Shown here: in pieces, positions 8,450 through 17,550 of the stretch | Position numbering within the stretch: the stretch's first letter is position 1 | Layout: each line of letters starts with the position of its first letter | DNA from: Methanoregulaceae archaeon | GTDB lineage: Archaea > Halobacteriota > Methanomicrobia > Methanomicrobiales > Methanospirillaceae | Assembly (NCBI GenBank): GCA_021371995.1 | Contig: JAJFVA010000005.1 | Span: 33,810-97,809, forward strand | DNA: 64,000 nucleotides | Direction of reading: 5' to 3' | Program-made: the position numbers and the translations under genes | Notes under the pieces: generated by a model | Seen by the model: only the letters and a program-made list of their open reading frames with translations | The model's database searches: none | Told to the model about the DNA's origin: nothing

Positions 8450-9379
8450 TCACCTTATCATGGCACGGACTGCTTCCTGCACGCTCTCGCGCGACCCGCG
8501 TTTCGGGGACCAGCCGAGCGCCTTGATCCGATCAATAGCAAGCTGCATCTTTGGAACATCCCCGATCCATCCCCTGGAACCTCCTGTGTAGCGGTAAGTA
8601 ACACTGCGGAGACCCAGTTCCCCGCAAACGATTTGTGCAATCGTTGTTACATTCACCCAGTCTTCCGAACCGATATTGAAAACATTATAACTATCCTTTG
8701 CATGTTCAGCAGCAAAGAGCATCGCATCAACACATTCATCCACGAGCAGATAGGATTTGCTTTGGGCCCCATCCCCGAGGATCTCAAGTTCGCGGGGGTT
8801 TTTCCGGAGCTTTCCGATAAAATCAGGTATTACCCCATGACCACTCCGTGATCCGATGATATTGGCAAACCTGTACACCCACGCCTTCATCCCATAAGTA
8901 TGGCAGTAGGAAGCGATCAGCGCTTCACAGGCAAGTTTACTCGCGCCGTATACGGAAATGGGCTCAAGCGGGGTATAATCTTCCGGTGTGGGGAGAATCA
9001 TGGCATCGCCGTACACGGTTGAGGTTGAGGTGAAGAGGATCTCTCTCGCAGACCCGTTCCTCATCGCTTCAAGCACCCTGAAAGTAGCAATAATATTGTT
9101 TCTAATCTGGGATTCAGGAGAGACAGAACTCATCCGCACATCGGGATCCGCAGCCAGATGACAGACCCGTTCCGCTCCTTCCAGTGCCTGCTGCCATCCG
9201 TCACCGAGCAGGTCATACGGGAGGAGGTTGACGTCCCCTGCTTCAAGATGCCCGGCCAGGTGGTCCCGCGATCCTGCGGAGAGGGAATCTATCACGATAA
9301 CCGGGTCGCCCTGTGCTACCAGCGCGTCTACAAGGTGGGAACCAATGAATCCGGCCCCGCCAGTCACCACGCACACCAT
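8450..9379 (-). CDS. NAD-dependent sugar-nucleotide epimerase (UDP-glucose 4-epimerase-like)
   Basis: A 309-residue extended short-chain dehydrogenase. The N-terminal GGAGFIGSHLVDAL motif binds NAD. The catalytic Tyr-Lys pair lies in SVYGASKLACE and the catalytic Ser/Thr in FTSTSTVYGD. The C-terminal part (YRYTGGSRGWIGDVPKM) is typical of GalE-like and UDP-glucuronate epimerase-like archaeal enzymes, so the exact sugar is uncertain. It probably supplies sugar nucleotides for surface glycans. It is the first gene of the minus-strand run toward apgM and is divergent from the marker 12 gene, with only 39 bases between starts. Confidence 0.85.
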   Translation of the reverse strand: MVCVVTGGAGFIGSHLVDALVAQGDPVIVIDSLSAGSRDHLAGHLEAGDVNLLPYDLLGDGWQQALEGAERVCHLAADPDVRMSSVSPESQIRNNIIATFRVLEAMRNGSAREILFTSTSTVYGDAMILPTPEDYTPLEPISVYGASKLACEALIASYCHTYGMKAWVYRFANIIGSRSGHGVIPDFIGKLRKNPRELEILGDGAQSKSYLLVDECVDAMLFAAEHAKDSYNVFNIGSEDWVNVTTIAQIVCGELGLRSVTYRYTGGSRGWIGDVPKMQLAIDRIKALGWSPKRGSRESVQEAVRAMIR

Positions 9380-9418
9380 TATAACCTAATATCTCTCTTG
9401 CGCTATAGGATTACTGCT

Positions 9419-10291
9419 ATGTACATCGGGATCGACCATGGCACGAGCGCCATACGATTCTCTTCCGGAGAAAATTATCTCAGAATTACGCGCGAGGAGG
9501 CGCGGGACTTCCAGTGGCAGGATCTCGGAAGGCTCTGCCCTCCTGAAGAGATCGGTGGGATCGCGCTCACCTATTCCATGGGTGACGGGATCAGCATGGT
9601 TACTCCGATCGGGAGCGTGGAGGGTCGGGGTATCCGGAGCAGGGAAGGTGCAGGGAAGCATATCGGAGGGGGTACCCGTGTATTTGACCAGATACGGGAG
9701 AGCGGCCTTCCTGCTGTCCTCATCCCAGGACTCCACAGGGAATCCCCAACAGACGTGCGGTTCAGGGCATATTCCCATCAGGCGAGCCCTGAGAAGATCG
9801 GGATCGCGTACCGTGTATCGGAAGACCTCGGCAGGGATTTCGTGGTTTCCGATGTCTCTTCAAATACGGTCACCCTCCTTGTCAAGGATGGCCTGATATT
9901 CGGGGGGTTTGATGCATGTATATTTGCCCCGGGACTTGAGCATGGAGCGCTCGACGTGGATGCGATCCGGAGAGTGGATGCGGGACTGAGCACGGCAAAC
10001 GAAGCGTTTCTCCAGGCCGGCGTGAACCATACACTCCCGGAGAAAGAGCGTCTTCCGGCCCTCGCACTTTTCTCAGCGATGGAATGTGCCGCCCTGCTCC
10101 TTCTCAATCCGGATGCCCGGGTAGCCCTTGCCGGGACTCTCGGGCCCACAATCTCCGGTGATGTATCGGCTCTCCTGGGCAGGGAGGTGGCGGTCTACGA
10201 TGAATGGTGCGCCTCGTCCGGGCTTGCCCTGATCGCAAAGGATGTCTTCTCGGGAAAAAGGGAAATTCTTGGAATCAGCGTCGATATGTAA
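9419..10291 (+). CDS. Methanogenesis marker protein 12
   Basis: A 290-residue protein with an actin/Hsp70-like ATPase core: MYIGIDHGTSAIRF is the phosphate-1 motif, DVSSNTVTLLVKDG the second. It matches the family named methanogenesis marker 12, which is restricted to methanogens and relatives; its biochemical role is not known. The frame is open much further upstream (to 9158), but that part lies inside the divergent epimerase gene. The ATG at 9419 gives the family's normal N-terminus, with AGGA upstream. It stands 39 bases ahead of the por operon on the same strand and may be transcribed with it. Confidence 0.85.
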   Translation: MYIGIDHGTSAIRFSSGENYLRITREEARDFQWQDLGRLCPPEEIGGIALTYSMGDGISMVTPIGSVEGRGIRSREGAGKHIGGGTRVFDQIRESGLPAVLIPGLHRESPTDVRFRAYSHQASPEKIGIAYRVSEDLGRDFVVSDVSSNTVTLLVKDGLIFGGFDACIFAPGLEHGALDVDAIRRVDAGLSTANEAFLQAGVNHTLPEKERLPALALFSAMECAALLLLNPDARVALAGTLGPTISGDVSALLGREVAVYDEWCASSGLALIAKDVFSGKREILGISVDM

Positions 10292-10330
10292 ATTTATATT
10301 ATTAATCATGTAAGATTATATGGGATATTC

Positions 10331-10873
10331 TTGAGAGAGCTACGCATTCATGGCAGAGGCGGGCAGGGCTCGGTCACTGCTGCAGAGCTGATCGCTGTGG
10401 CCGCCTTTGAGGGCGGGATGCATGCACAGGCATTTCCCGCCTTCGGTGTCGAACGGAGGGGGGCTCCAGTCCAGGCATTCGTCAGGTTTGACAACAAAAA
10501 GATCCGGCTCCGGAGCCAGATCTATGAACCGGACTATATCATCGTGCAGGACAGTACTCTGATAAGGGATGTAAATGTCTTCCAGGGTATGAAGGAGGGA
10601 GGTATCGCCATTATCAATACCGAAAAGGCGATCAGTTACCCTGTCCCGGAAGGGGTAAAGGTCATCGCCATCGATGCAACCTCTATTGCACTGCAGAAGA
10701 TCGGTCTCCCCATCACCAATACAGCACTGATGGGGGCATTTGCAGCAGCAAGCGGGGAAATCGATTTTGCGGCTCTCGAAGATGCGGTGAAGAGGCGCTT
10801 CAAGGGGGATCTCGCCACGAAAAATATTGCGGCAGCAAGGGCGGCCTATGATTCGGTGAAGGGGGCGGCCTGA
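10331..10873 (+). CDS. porC: Pyruvate:ferredoxin oxidoreductase, gamma subunit
   Basis: A 180-residue gamma subunit. RIHGRGGQGSVTAAELIA near the start and PAFGVERRGAPVQAFVR are hallmarks. With the other three subunits it converts pyruvate + CoA to acetyl-CoA + CO2 with reduction of ferredoxin; in hydrogenotrophic methanogens it mostly runs toward pyruvate synthesis. The start is a TTG at 10331, chosen because the family begins with the sequence RELRIHGRGGQG immediately after the start codon; no good ATG is available. First gene of porC-porD-porA-porB. Confidence 0.93.
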   Translation: MRELRIHGRGGQGSVTAAELIAVAAFEGGMHAQAFPAFGVERRGAPVQAFVRFDNKKIRLRSQIYEPDYIIVQDSTLIRDVNVFQGMKEGGIAIINTEKAISYPVPEGVKVIAIDATSIALQKIGLPITNTALMGAFAAASGEIDFAALEDAVKRRFKGDLATKNIAAARAAYDSVKGAA

Positions 10874-10875
10874 CC

Positions 10876-11136
10876 ATGGCAATCGGTACAGGATGTTCGG
10901 CCCGTCCGGGAAAGTCGCGCAACAACAAGACGGGGTCATGGCGGGTGTTCCGGCCGGAATTCGTCCATGAGAAGTGCACCAGCTGCGGGATGTGCAGGAT
11001 CATCTGTCCTGAAGGATGCATCGGGGAGAATGAGGAAGGACTCCCTGTTCCCGACTATGATTATTGCAAAGGCTGCGGTCTCTGTGCGGAAGAGTGCCCG
11101 TCAGAAGCGATCGAGATGAAAAAGGAGGAGAAGTGA
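10876..11136 (+). CDS. porD: Pyruvate:ferredoxin oxidoreductase, delta subunit
   Basis: An 86-residue ferredoxin-type subunit with two [4Fe-4S] motifs: CTSCGMCRIIC followed by P, and CKGCGLCAEEC followed by P. It carries electrons from the thiamine-diphosphate centre of the beta subunit to external ferredoxin. The N-terminal lead (SWRVFRPEF) is typical of PorD. It starts 3 bases after the porC stop and ends 1 base before the porA start, so translation is probably coupled. Confidence 0.93.
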   Translation: MAIGTGCSARPGKSRNNKTGSWRVFRPEFVHEKCTSCGMCRIICPEGCIGENEEGLPVPDYDYCKGCGLCAEECPSEAIEMKKEEK

Positions 11137-11137
11137 G

Positions 11138-12295
11138 ATGCTCGAAATAACCGAAGGGTCGCATGCGGTGGCTGATGCGGTCGGCAAATGCCGGCCCCAG
11201 GTCATTGCAGCCTACCCCATCACACCCCAGACCCATATCGTTGAGGCTCTTGCCGAGATGGTTGCCAACTGTGAGATCGATGCCGAGTACATCACGGTGG
11301 AGAGCGAGTTCTCCGCCCTCTCAGCCTGCCTTGGTGCGAGTGCCGCGGGGTCCCGGGTCTATTCGGCAACAACCTCGCAGGGACTTGCCCTGATGTTCGA
11401 GGTCTGTTTCAATTGTGCAGGGATGCGGCTCCCGGTGGTCATGTCGATCGTGAACAGGGCTCTTGGAGCACCTCTCTCGATATGGAATGACCAGCAGGAT
11501 TCGATCTCGCTCCGGGACTCTGGCTGGCTGCAGCTGTATGCCGAAGATAACCAGGAAGCGACAGATCTGCATTATCTTGCGTATAGGGTCTCGGAAGATC
11601 ATAGTATCCTTCTCCCCTCGTTTGTCTGCTTTGACGGGTTCATCCTCTCCCACACCTACGAGCCGGTGGATACGCTCACAAAGGAGCAGGCAGACAGTTA
11701 TCTCCCCCCGTTCAAGCCATTCCAGCGGCTGGATGCTGCCGATCCGATCAGTTTTGGCCTGTTTGCGGCCCCCGATTATTACATGGAGTTCCGTTACGAG
11801 ATCGACCAGGCAGCGAAAAAAGCCCTGTCTGTTATCCCGAAAGCAGGCAGGGAATTTGGGGAACTGTTCGGCAGGGACTACAGCGGGCTTGTTGAAGGTT
11901 ACCGGATGGATGATGCCGATTGTGCGCTTGTCGCAATGGGATCGATCTGCGGTACCGTGAAGGATGCTATCGATGAGATGCGGGATGCAGGGAAGAAAGT
12001 CGGACTCCTCAAGATCCGCTCATTCAGGCCATTTCCTGCAGAAGAAGTAAAAAAGGCCCTCTCTGGGGTGAGCCGGGTTGCTGTCCTTGACAAGAATATC
12101 TCTCTGGGATCGAAGGGTGCGGTGGCGCTTGAGATCAGGGATGCCCTGTATGGGAGCCAGACCCCTGTCTATGATTACATTATTGCACTTGGAGGAAGGG
12201 ATGTGAGGAAGAAGGATATTGCCCGGGTGGTCTCCCTTGCGGAAGAAGGCAAAGGCGACCTCTTCTACGGGCTCCGCGATGAGGTGCTGAAATGA
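11138..12295 (+). CDS. porA: Pyruvate:ferredoxin oxidoreductase, alpha subunit
   Basis: A 385-residue alpha subunit. The segment [18 protein letters not shown] with [18 protein letters not shown] forms part of the CoA and thiamine diphosphate pocket; the C-terminal region (about 260-385) is the transketolase C-like domain ([24 protein letters not shown]). The choice of pyruvate rather than 2-oxoglutarate rests on the pyruvate-type sequence and the separate delta subunit. ATG follows the GGAGAAG of the porD tail and overlaps porB by 4 bases (ATGA). Confidence 0.93.
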   Translation: MLEITEGSHAVADAVGKCRPQVIAAYPITPQTHIVEALAEMVANCEIDAEYITVESEFSALSACLGASAAGSRVYSATTSQGLALMFEVCFNCAGMRLPVVMSIVNRALGAPLSIWNDQQDSISLRDSGWLQLYAEDNQEATDLHYLAYRVSEDHSILLPSFVCFDGFILSHTYEPVDTLTKEQADSYLPPFKPFQRLDAADPISFGLFAAPDYYMEFRYEIDQAAKKALSVIPKAGREFGELFGRDYSGLVEGYRMDDADCALVAMGSICGTVKDAIDEMRDAGKKVGLLKIRSFRPFPAEEVKKALSGVSRVAVLDKNISLGSKGAVALEIRDALYGSQTPVYDYIIALGGRDVRKKDIARVVSLAEEGKGDLFYGLRDEVLK

Positions 12296-13188
12296 ACGAC
12301 GAAGCAGCATGTGTGCTTTTTGACCCGGGTCACCGGGCATGCGGGGGGTGTGCAGCAGCCATGGCTGCCAGGTTCATCCTTGACGCGGCAGGGAAGGATA
12401 CAATTGTGGTCTCCTCGACAGGATGCATGGAGGTCTTCTCCACGCCATATCCTGAAACAGCATGGAATGTTCCATGGATCCACTCGCTCTTCGAGAACAA
12501 TTCTGCGGTGGCATCTGGAGTTGTCGCCTCATTGAAGAAGCAGGGAAGAAAGGAGAAGGTCATAGCCCTTGGCGGGGACGGTGCAACTTTTGATATCGGG
12601 ATGCTCTGTCTCTCCGGGGCATTCGAACGGGGGCATGACTTCACCTACATCTGCTACGATAACGAGGCCTACATGAACACCGGCATCCAGCGTTCTGGTG
12701 CAACACCCTATGATGCCAGTACCACCACGAGCCCGGCAGGGAGCTGCTCGTTTGGAAACAGCCGCCCGAAAAAGGATCTCCCCATGATCCTTGCAGCGCA
12801 CGGGGCCCCGTACGTGGCGACGGCTTCCATTGCCTACCCCCCGGATCTCAAAAAGAAGGTTGAGAAAGCCATCAATACCCCGGGCCCCTGTTATATCCAG
12901 GTCCATGCGCCCTGCTGCACCGGCTGGGGATTTGAAGGCGAGAAGACGGTCGCGATCGGTAAGCTTGCCATCGAGACCGGGCTCTGGGTCAATTACGAGA
13001 TGGAGGACGGAGTGGTCACGAAAGTAAAGAAGGTGGTGCGAAAGCCGGTCGAAGACTACCTGGTCGAGCAGAAACGGTTCCGTCACCTCTTCAAGCCAAA
13101 GAGGAACGATGCCGAGATCGCAAAGATCCAGGCGCTTGCCGACAGGAACGCCGAAAAGTTCGGGATCGATATCAAGCTGAAAAAATAA
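12292..13188 (+). CDS. porB: Pyruvate:ferredoxin oxidoreductase, beta subunit
   Basis: A 298-residue thiamine-diphosphate subunit. Cysteines in [23 protein letters not shown] and [11 protein letters not shown] ligate the proximal [4Fe-4S] cluster. [13 protein letters not shown] is the thiamine/Mg motif (GDG...), with [18 protein letters not shown] continuing the site. Length and order (gamma, delta, alpha, beta) match archaeal pyruvate oxidoreductases. It ends the operon; a run of seven T follows the stop codon. Confidence 0.95.
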   Translation: MNDEAACVLFDPGHRACGGCAAAMAARFILDAAGKDTIVVSSTGCMEVFSTPYPETAWNVPWIHSLFENNSAVASGVVASLKKQGRKEKVIALGGDGATFDIGMLCLSGAFERGHDFTYICYDNEAYMNTGIQRSGATPYDASTTTSPAGSCSFGNSRPKKDLPMILAAHGAPYVATASIAYPPDLKKKVEKAINTPGPCYIQVHAPCCTGWGFEGEKTVAIGKLAIETGLWVNYEMEDGVVTKVKKVVRKPVEDYLVEQKRFRHLFKPKRNDAEIAKIQALADRNAEKFGIDIKLKK

Positions 13189-13198
13189 TCTTTTTTTG
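13189..13198 (+). terminator. Poly-T tract after porB
   Basis: Seven T residues (13191-13197) follow directly on the porB stop codon. Archaeal RNA polymerase terminates at T-rich tracts without a hairpin, so this is a likely terminator of the por operon. Confidence 0.5.
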
Positions 13199-13271
13199 GC
13201 CGGGATCAGAATCTCCCCATTTTTCCTTCCTTTTCAATCATCAGATTCCCATTTCTGCAGCTGTTGGTATC

Positions 13272-14261
13272 CTATCGAGGGTCGTCAGGATGAGGCGTTG
13301 TTTTCCCTGCACCGGGTGTGAGAATACAGGCAGATGAACCTGCCTCCGTGCATTCCTCACATTCGAATTCGAGTGTAGAGTGGAGGATCCGGAAACTCTT
13401 CAGCCGCTCCTTGATCTCTCTTTTTATCTCACCAATGCGGTTGACGTCACGTTCGCAACTGTAAACGTGTGCATCCAGCACAAAAATACTCGAGCTGAGA
13501 CTCCAGATGTGGACGTCGTGGACCCCTTCAACCCCCGGCACCGACTCCATTTCCCTGATCACGCTGTCATAATCCAGGTCCCTTGGGGTAAACTGGAGGA
13601 GAATCGCGACCGCTTCCCGGATGACCTTTGCCGCGGAAACGAGGATTACGATTGCAATCAACCCGGAGAGGATCGGATCGGCAGCCACCTGTCCTGTTAC
13701 CGCGATCCAGACTGCGGCACCGATTACGGCAAGAGAGGTGAGGGCATCGCCAACCACGTGGAGGAAGGCACTCCGGATATTCAGATCCCGGCTTCCATGG
13801 AGCCGGTATGCGATATAGGCATTCGCCGCAAGACCTGCAAGGGCAACCAGGAGCATCACAGTGCTGTCTACCGGACGGGGGTTCGAAAGACGAGTGAACG
13901 CTTCATACAGGATCCATATACTCATTATAATCAGGAAGAGGCCGTTGCAAAACGCAACAACGATCTCTGCCCGGTGAAGACCATAGGTGCGCTCCTTTGT
14001 CGGGAGGGAACGGGCGGCCCGGATTGCTGCAAGGGAGAGAAGCAGGGCGGAGGCATCGATGAACATATGCCCTGCATCGGAAATAAGGGAGAGGGATCCT
14101 GAGTAATACCCCCCCGCTACCTCAACGGCAAAAAAAATGAGGGTTACCAGGACACCGGCACGCAACGATGCAGTGTAGTCCCCCGGCGTCCTGCCGCTGT
14201 TACCTGGTTTCCTTTCATGGAGTGAGGCATCAGTCCCCCGGCCGTTGTGGTGTTTATCCAT
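13272..14261 (-). CDS. Cation diffusion facilitator (zinc/cobalt efflux)
   Basis: A 329-residue CDF transporter. Six membrane segments span about residues 32-240, followed by a cytoplasmic ferredoxin-like domain (FTPRDLDYDSVIREMESVPG). The transport site residues can be read as H65-D69 in SDAGHMFID and H168-D172 in HVVGDALTS; the His-Asp/His-Asp set is the pattern of zinc-selective members such as CzcD and ZitB. It exchanges divalent metal for protons. The N-terminus is histidine-poor compared with many members, but the C-terminal tail adds Cys-rich FECEECTE, possibly a metal sensor. Confidence 0.9.
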   Translation of the reverse strand: MDKHHNGRGTDASLHERKPGNSGRTPGDYTASLRAGVLVTLIFFAVEVAGGYYSGSLSLISDAGHMFIDASALLLSLAAIRAARSLPTKERTYGLHRAEIVVAFCNGLFLIIMSIWILYEAFTRLSNPRPVDSTVMLLVALAGLAANAYIAYRLHGSRDLNIRSAFLHVVGDALTSLAVIGAAVWIAVTGQVAADPILSGLIAIVILVSAAKVIREAVAILLQFTPRDLDYDSVIREMESVPGVEGVHDVHIWSLSSSIFVLDAHVYSCERDVNRIGEIKREIKERLKSFRILHSTLEFECEECTEAGSSACILTPGAGKTTPHPDDPR

Positions 14262-14315
14262 ATGCTCGTCTTTTACCCTCTCATCTCCTCTTCAGGGCTA
14301 TTAATTCATCCCAGG

Positions 14316-14869
14316 CTATGGGGCAAGACAGGGCAATCCTGCCTTTATCCCTGGACATATCCGCGTTTCAATCTCTCCCGCTCTCATGTAACACTCGGAA
14401 GCCTCTATGGGTCTCCCCAAATCACTGAACGCAGTTCCCTTCAGGGACCAAGGCAGGGCATTTTCTGGATCGAGCACGAGGGCACGGTTGTAACAATCGA
14501 TCGCTTCTTCATACCTGCCAAGGTTATGAAGAGCCACCCCTTTCGCCAGCCAGGGGGTCGTCAAAGCCGGGTCAATCGCAAGAGATGTATTGTAACATCC
14601 GATTGCCGCGTCGTATCCTCCATTCCCTGGCAGCGAGATTAGAGTCCCCTGATGAACCACTCTCTTGCTTCAGGATACGGGGTGGAGATATCATCCGGGT
14701 TCACTGCGATGGCAATTGCAGATCTCCCATTGCCGGTACCTGGAGACAGCGGCCATAAAACATCCTGCGATCGGGCCGGAGGATCCCCTGTCATTGAAAG
14801 ACACCCGGCTGCATTGATAGTCGCAAGGGCAGAGAGTGAAAAAAAGAAAGAATGACGCGATCCTGCCAT
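14316..14869 (-). pseudogene. TPR lipoprotein gene apparently broken by a frameshift
   Basis: Two frames overlap around 14639-14660. The upstream one (14869-14639) starts MAGSRHSFFFSLSALATINAAGC, an export signal with a lipobox-like cysteine, and runs to PEAREWFIRGL then TAA. The downstream one contains GNGGYDAAIGCYNTSLAIDP, GRYEEAIDCYNRALVLDPEN and GRPIEASECYMRAG, tetratricopeptide repeats. REWFIRGL is the usual lead-in to a first TPR, so the two halves read as one gene if the frame is shifted near 14640. It could be a true lesion, a sequencing error, or programmed shifting; a separate gene pair is less likely. Confidence 0.55.
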
Positions 14870-14883
14870 CTTTCATCACCTTC

Positions 14884-15507
14884 TCATCCCCCCTGTCTTT
14901 TCCAGGTGAACAGGAAGGGAAGGAGGAGAACGATCGCAATGATGATCCAGAACTGGCCAAACCAGGTGAGCAGGGTTACCCTCTCTTCGGTGTAAAACCT
15001 GAGTTCGGCATTCTTTGTCGAGTTCCAGGTCACGGTTACGGAACCGTCCTTTCCTTCTGTCACCACTGCCCCGGGACTCATCGAACCGATGAAATAATTC
15101 CTGACATCAAACTCGGATGGGAGCGTTATCTTGACGTGGTAAGGTTCAGGAAAGGAGGCCAGAACATGGTTTTCCCGGACCGGCCCGGTAAAGTATACCG
15201 TGTAATTTCCTCTCGGAAAAGTGATGGTGAACCGGTCGGTAAAGCTGTAATTGCAGGAAGGGGGCGGGCAGTCCCCGGAAAGGGAGACGCCGCTCACCTG
15301 GACTGGAACACGTTCCCCGAGAAATCCCGTTTCGGCAAACGAATAGCGGTCGGCATTCCTGATCTCCACCGCCCCCTGGTATGCGGTTCCGTTTGGGAGT
15401 ATGCGGTACTCGGCCGTGAGCGCCTGGGCCGTCCCGGGTATCAGGAGCAGTGCAATGCAGAGAGCAATGACTGCAGGTCTGCATCGATCTCGGTGGGTGG
15501 TTTGCAT
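14884..15507 (-). CDS. Exported protein with C-terminal membrane anchor (DUF5803-like)
   Basis: A 207-residue protein from the ATG at 15507. Residues about 11-29 form a signal peptide ending in GTAQA; the middle is a beta-rich outer domain (LPNGTAYQGAVEIRNADRY, CPPPSCNYSFTDRF); about residues 182-203 are a membrane segment followed by KRQGG. It appears to be held outside the cell by the C-terminal helix. I recall similar methanogen proteins under DUF5803, but this is from memory. Its start lies 67 bases inside the 3' end of thrC, an unusually long overlap; no later in-frame start keeps the signal peptide. Confidence 0.65.
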   Translation of the reverse strand: MQTTHRDRCRPAVIALCIALLLIPGTAQALTAEYRILPNGTAYQGAVEIRNADRYSFAETGFLGERVPVQVSGVSLSGDCPPPSCNYSFTDRFTITFPRGNYTVYFTGPVRENHVLASFPEPYHVKITLPSEFDVRNYFIGSMSPGAVVTEGKDGSVTVTWNSTKNAELRFYTEERVTLLTWFGQFWIIIAIVLLLPFLFTWKRQGG

Positions 15508-16649
15508 TGCTTTATTACCGTCTCCGGGTCTTTCAACAGGTGCCCGGTCACCACGCACACAACGCGCTCACCGGGATCGATCACGCCTGCCTCAGCAAGT
15601 TTGCGCACCCCTGCAACGGATGCAGCAGATGCAGGTTCAACGCCGATCCCTTCCTTTTGTGCGAGAGCCTTCTGCATCGCGAGGATCTCGTCATCGGTGA
15701 CCCATTCTGCAGTCCCGCCGGTCTGCCGGATCGCGGCAAGTGCCTTCTCCGCGTTTACCGGTGCCCCGATACGTATCGCGGTAGCCACCGTCTCGGGCTG
15801 TTTCTCGGGGACCACTTCAGGGAGCCTCTCGCGTATTGCCCGGACAACAGGGCTTGAGCCCTTTGCCTGGATCCCGGTCATCATGGGAAGTCGATCGATC
15901 AACCCGAGGGTACTAAGTTCACCAAGCCCTTTATGCACAGCGGAGATATTCCCGGCATTTCCCACCGGGAGCACAATCCGGTCCGGGACGCTTCCGAGCT
16001 GGTCGATGACTTCAAACCCGATCGTTTTCTGCCCCTCGAGCCTGAAGGGGTTGATCGAATTTAAGAGGTAGAGCCCATGGCTGATGCAGAGTTCCTGCAC
16101 CATCTCGAGGGCTTTGTCAAAATTGCCCCGGATCGAGATGACGTTTGCCCCGTGCATCAGTGCCTGCGCCACTTTCCCGAGCGCCACCTTCCCCGCAGGA
16201 AGGAGGACGATGGCAGGTATTCCGGCCTTTGCCGCGTAAGCCGCAAGGCTTGCCGAGGTATTCCCGGTGCTCGCACATGCCACGGTTGATTTTTTGAGCT
16301 GGAGCGCCATGCTCACCCCTACCGTCATCCCCCTGTCTTTGAACGAACCGGTGGGATTCATCCCCTCATGCTTTGCATAAAGGTGCGGAAGACCGATCTC
16401 CTTTCCAATCCGGTCCAGCTTGTAGAGCGGGGTTCCCCCTTCCTGAAGAGTGACCGGGGGAATGGTGACCGGGAGGAGCTCACGGTAACGCCATACCGAA
16501 ATCGGACGGTGATCCCAGTCCTCACGCCGGATTTTAATGGAGTCAAGATCGTACTCCACGAAAAGCAGGTGCCCGCAGGAGCGGCAGGTATAGAGGATCT
16601 CATCAGGAGGATATGACTGGCCGCATTGCACGCAGGTGAGGCGATACAT
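15441..16649 (-). CDS. thrC: Threonine synthase
   Basis: A 402-residue PLP enzyme that makes threonine from O-phosphohomoserine. An N-terminal zinc ribbon (CVQCG, CRSCG) is typical of archaeal ThrC. The PLP lysine lies in NPTGSFKDRGM; the phosphate loop in the PVGNAGNISAVHKG region; substrate residues in CASTGNTSAS. It is preceded by the carbon-nitrogen hydrolase gene on the same strand (52 bases apart). Threonine made here can be used by the threonine dehydratase at 53902-55128. Confidence 0.93.
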   Translation of the reverse strand: MYRLTCVQCGQSYPPDEILYTCRSCGHLLFVEYDLDSIKIRREDWDHRPISVWRYRELLPVTIPPVTLQEGGTPLYKLDRIGKEIGLPHLYAKHEGMNPTGSFKDRGMTVGVSMALQLKKSTVACASTGNTSASLAAYAAKAGIPAIVLLPAGKVALGKVAQALMHGANVISIRGNFDKALEMVQELCISHGLYLLNSINPFRLEGQKTIGFEVIDQLGSVPDRIVLPVGNAGNISAVHKGLGELSTLGLIDRLPMMTGIQAKGSSPVVRAIRERLPEVVPEKQPETVATAIRIGAPVNAEKALAAIRQTGGTAEWVTDDEILAMQKALAQKEGIGVEPASAASVAGVRKLAEAGVIDPGERVVCVVTGHLLKDPETVIKQCKPPTEIDADLQSLLSALHCS

Positions 16650-16701
16650 GCTCTAGATCTGGGCGGTCATCGCTCATATACACATCCGGTACAAAGAGCG
16701 G

Positions 16702-17508
16702 TCAGGACCCCTCTCTCCCGGCCCGCATCCGGTTATACAGGTCCGGTTTTCTGTCCCGGCTGACAGGAAACGCTTCCCGCGTACGGTAAACGGTGTCCGG
16801 ATCTATCCCGGTAATGATCAGATCCTCTTCCAGCCCTGCGCGGGCAATCACGGCCCCTGAAGGATCGGCAGCAAGCGATGTGCCACAATATGCATCCACG
16901 GGATTCACCCCTGTGGTGTTCACCCCGATCACGTAGAACTGGTGTTCAAGGGCCCTTGTCCTTATGAAGAGCTCCCAGTGACCGATCCTTAAAGCCGGCC
17001 ATGCTGCAGGGACCAGCATGCAGCAAACCCCCGCTTCTGCGTAAACATTGAAAATCCCGGAGAAACGGAGGTCATAACAGATGGCGATACCAAAGGGGAC
17101 ACCGTCGAGCCTGAAGATTCCCGGTTTATCTCCGGGGCTGTACACACTATCCTCATCAGCAGGGGTGAACAGGTGGCACTTTGAGTAGGAGGCAACCTCC
17201 TCCCCGTCACGGTTAAAAACGATGCAGGTATTCCGTGGCTTTGGCTGAAAGCGCTCCCGGAATGAGCCAAGGATAGCGATCCCGTATTCCCTCGCAAGGT
17301 CACTGAACCGGGATACAATCAGACCCTCCCGGTCCTGGACATGCTGGACAGACCCGGGGTCCCAACCGGTTGGATACTGTTCGGGAAAACAGATCAGCGA
17401 GGCTCCCTGATCCGCTGCCTTCCGGATATAAGGCTCTGCCTTTTTGAGGCTCTGGAGAGGGTTCTCCCACATGCTCCCGAGCTGAGCTCCGGCGATTTTC
17501 ATTATCAT
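16702..17508 (-). CDS. Carbon-nitrogen hydrolase (nitrilase superfamily)
   Basis: A 268-residue nitrilase-fold hydrolase. The catalytic triad is visible as Glu in ICFPEQYPTGW, Lys in SYSKCHLF and Cys in GIAICYDLRF. These enzymes hydrolyse amide or nitrile C-N bonds; the length and motifs fit the omega-amidase or N-carbamoylputrescine-amidase branches, but the substrate cannot be fixed. Start ATG at 17508; a second ATG at codon 3 is also possible. Located between marC and thrC on the minus strand. Confidence 0.85.
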   Translation of the reverse strand: MIMKIAGAQLGSMWENPLQSLKKAEPYIRKAADQGASLICFPEQYPTGWDPGSVQHVQDREGLIVSRFSDLAREYGIAILGSFRERFQPKPRNTCIVFNRDGEEVASYSKCHLFTPADEDSVYSPGDKPGIFRLDGVPFGIAICYDLRFSGIFNVYAEAGVCCMLVPAAWPALRIGHWELFIRTRALEHQFYVIGVNTTGVNPVDAYCGTSLAADPSGAVIARAGLEEDLIITGIDPDTVYRTREAFPVSRDRKPDLYNRMRAGREGS

Positions 17509-17550
17509 AAGGATGTACTCGCATCTTGTATGTCAGTGTTTCCCGGACTT

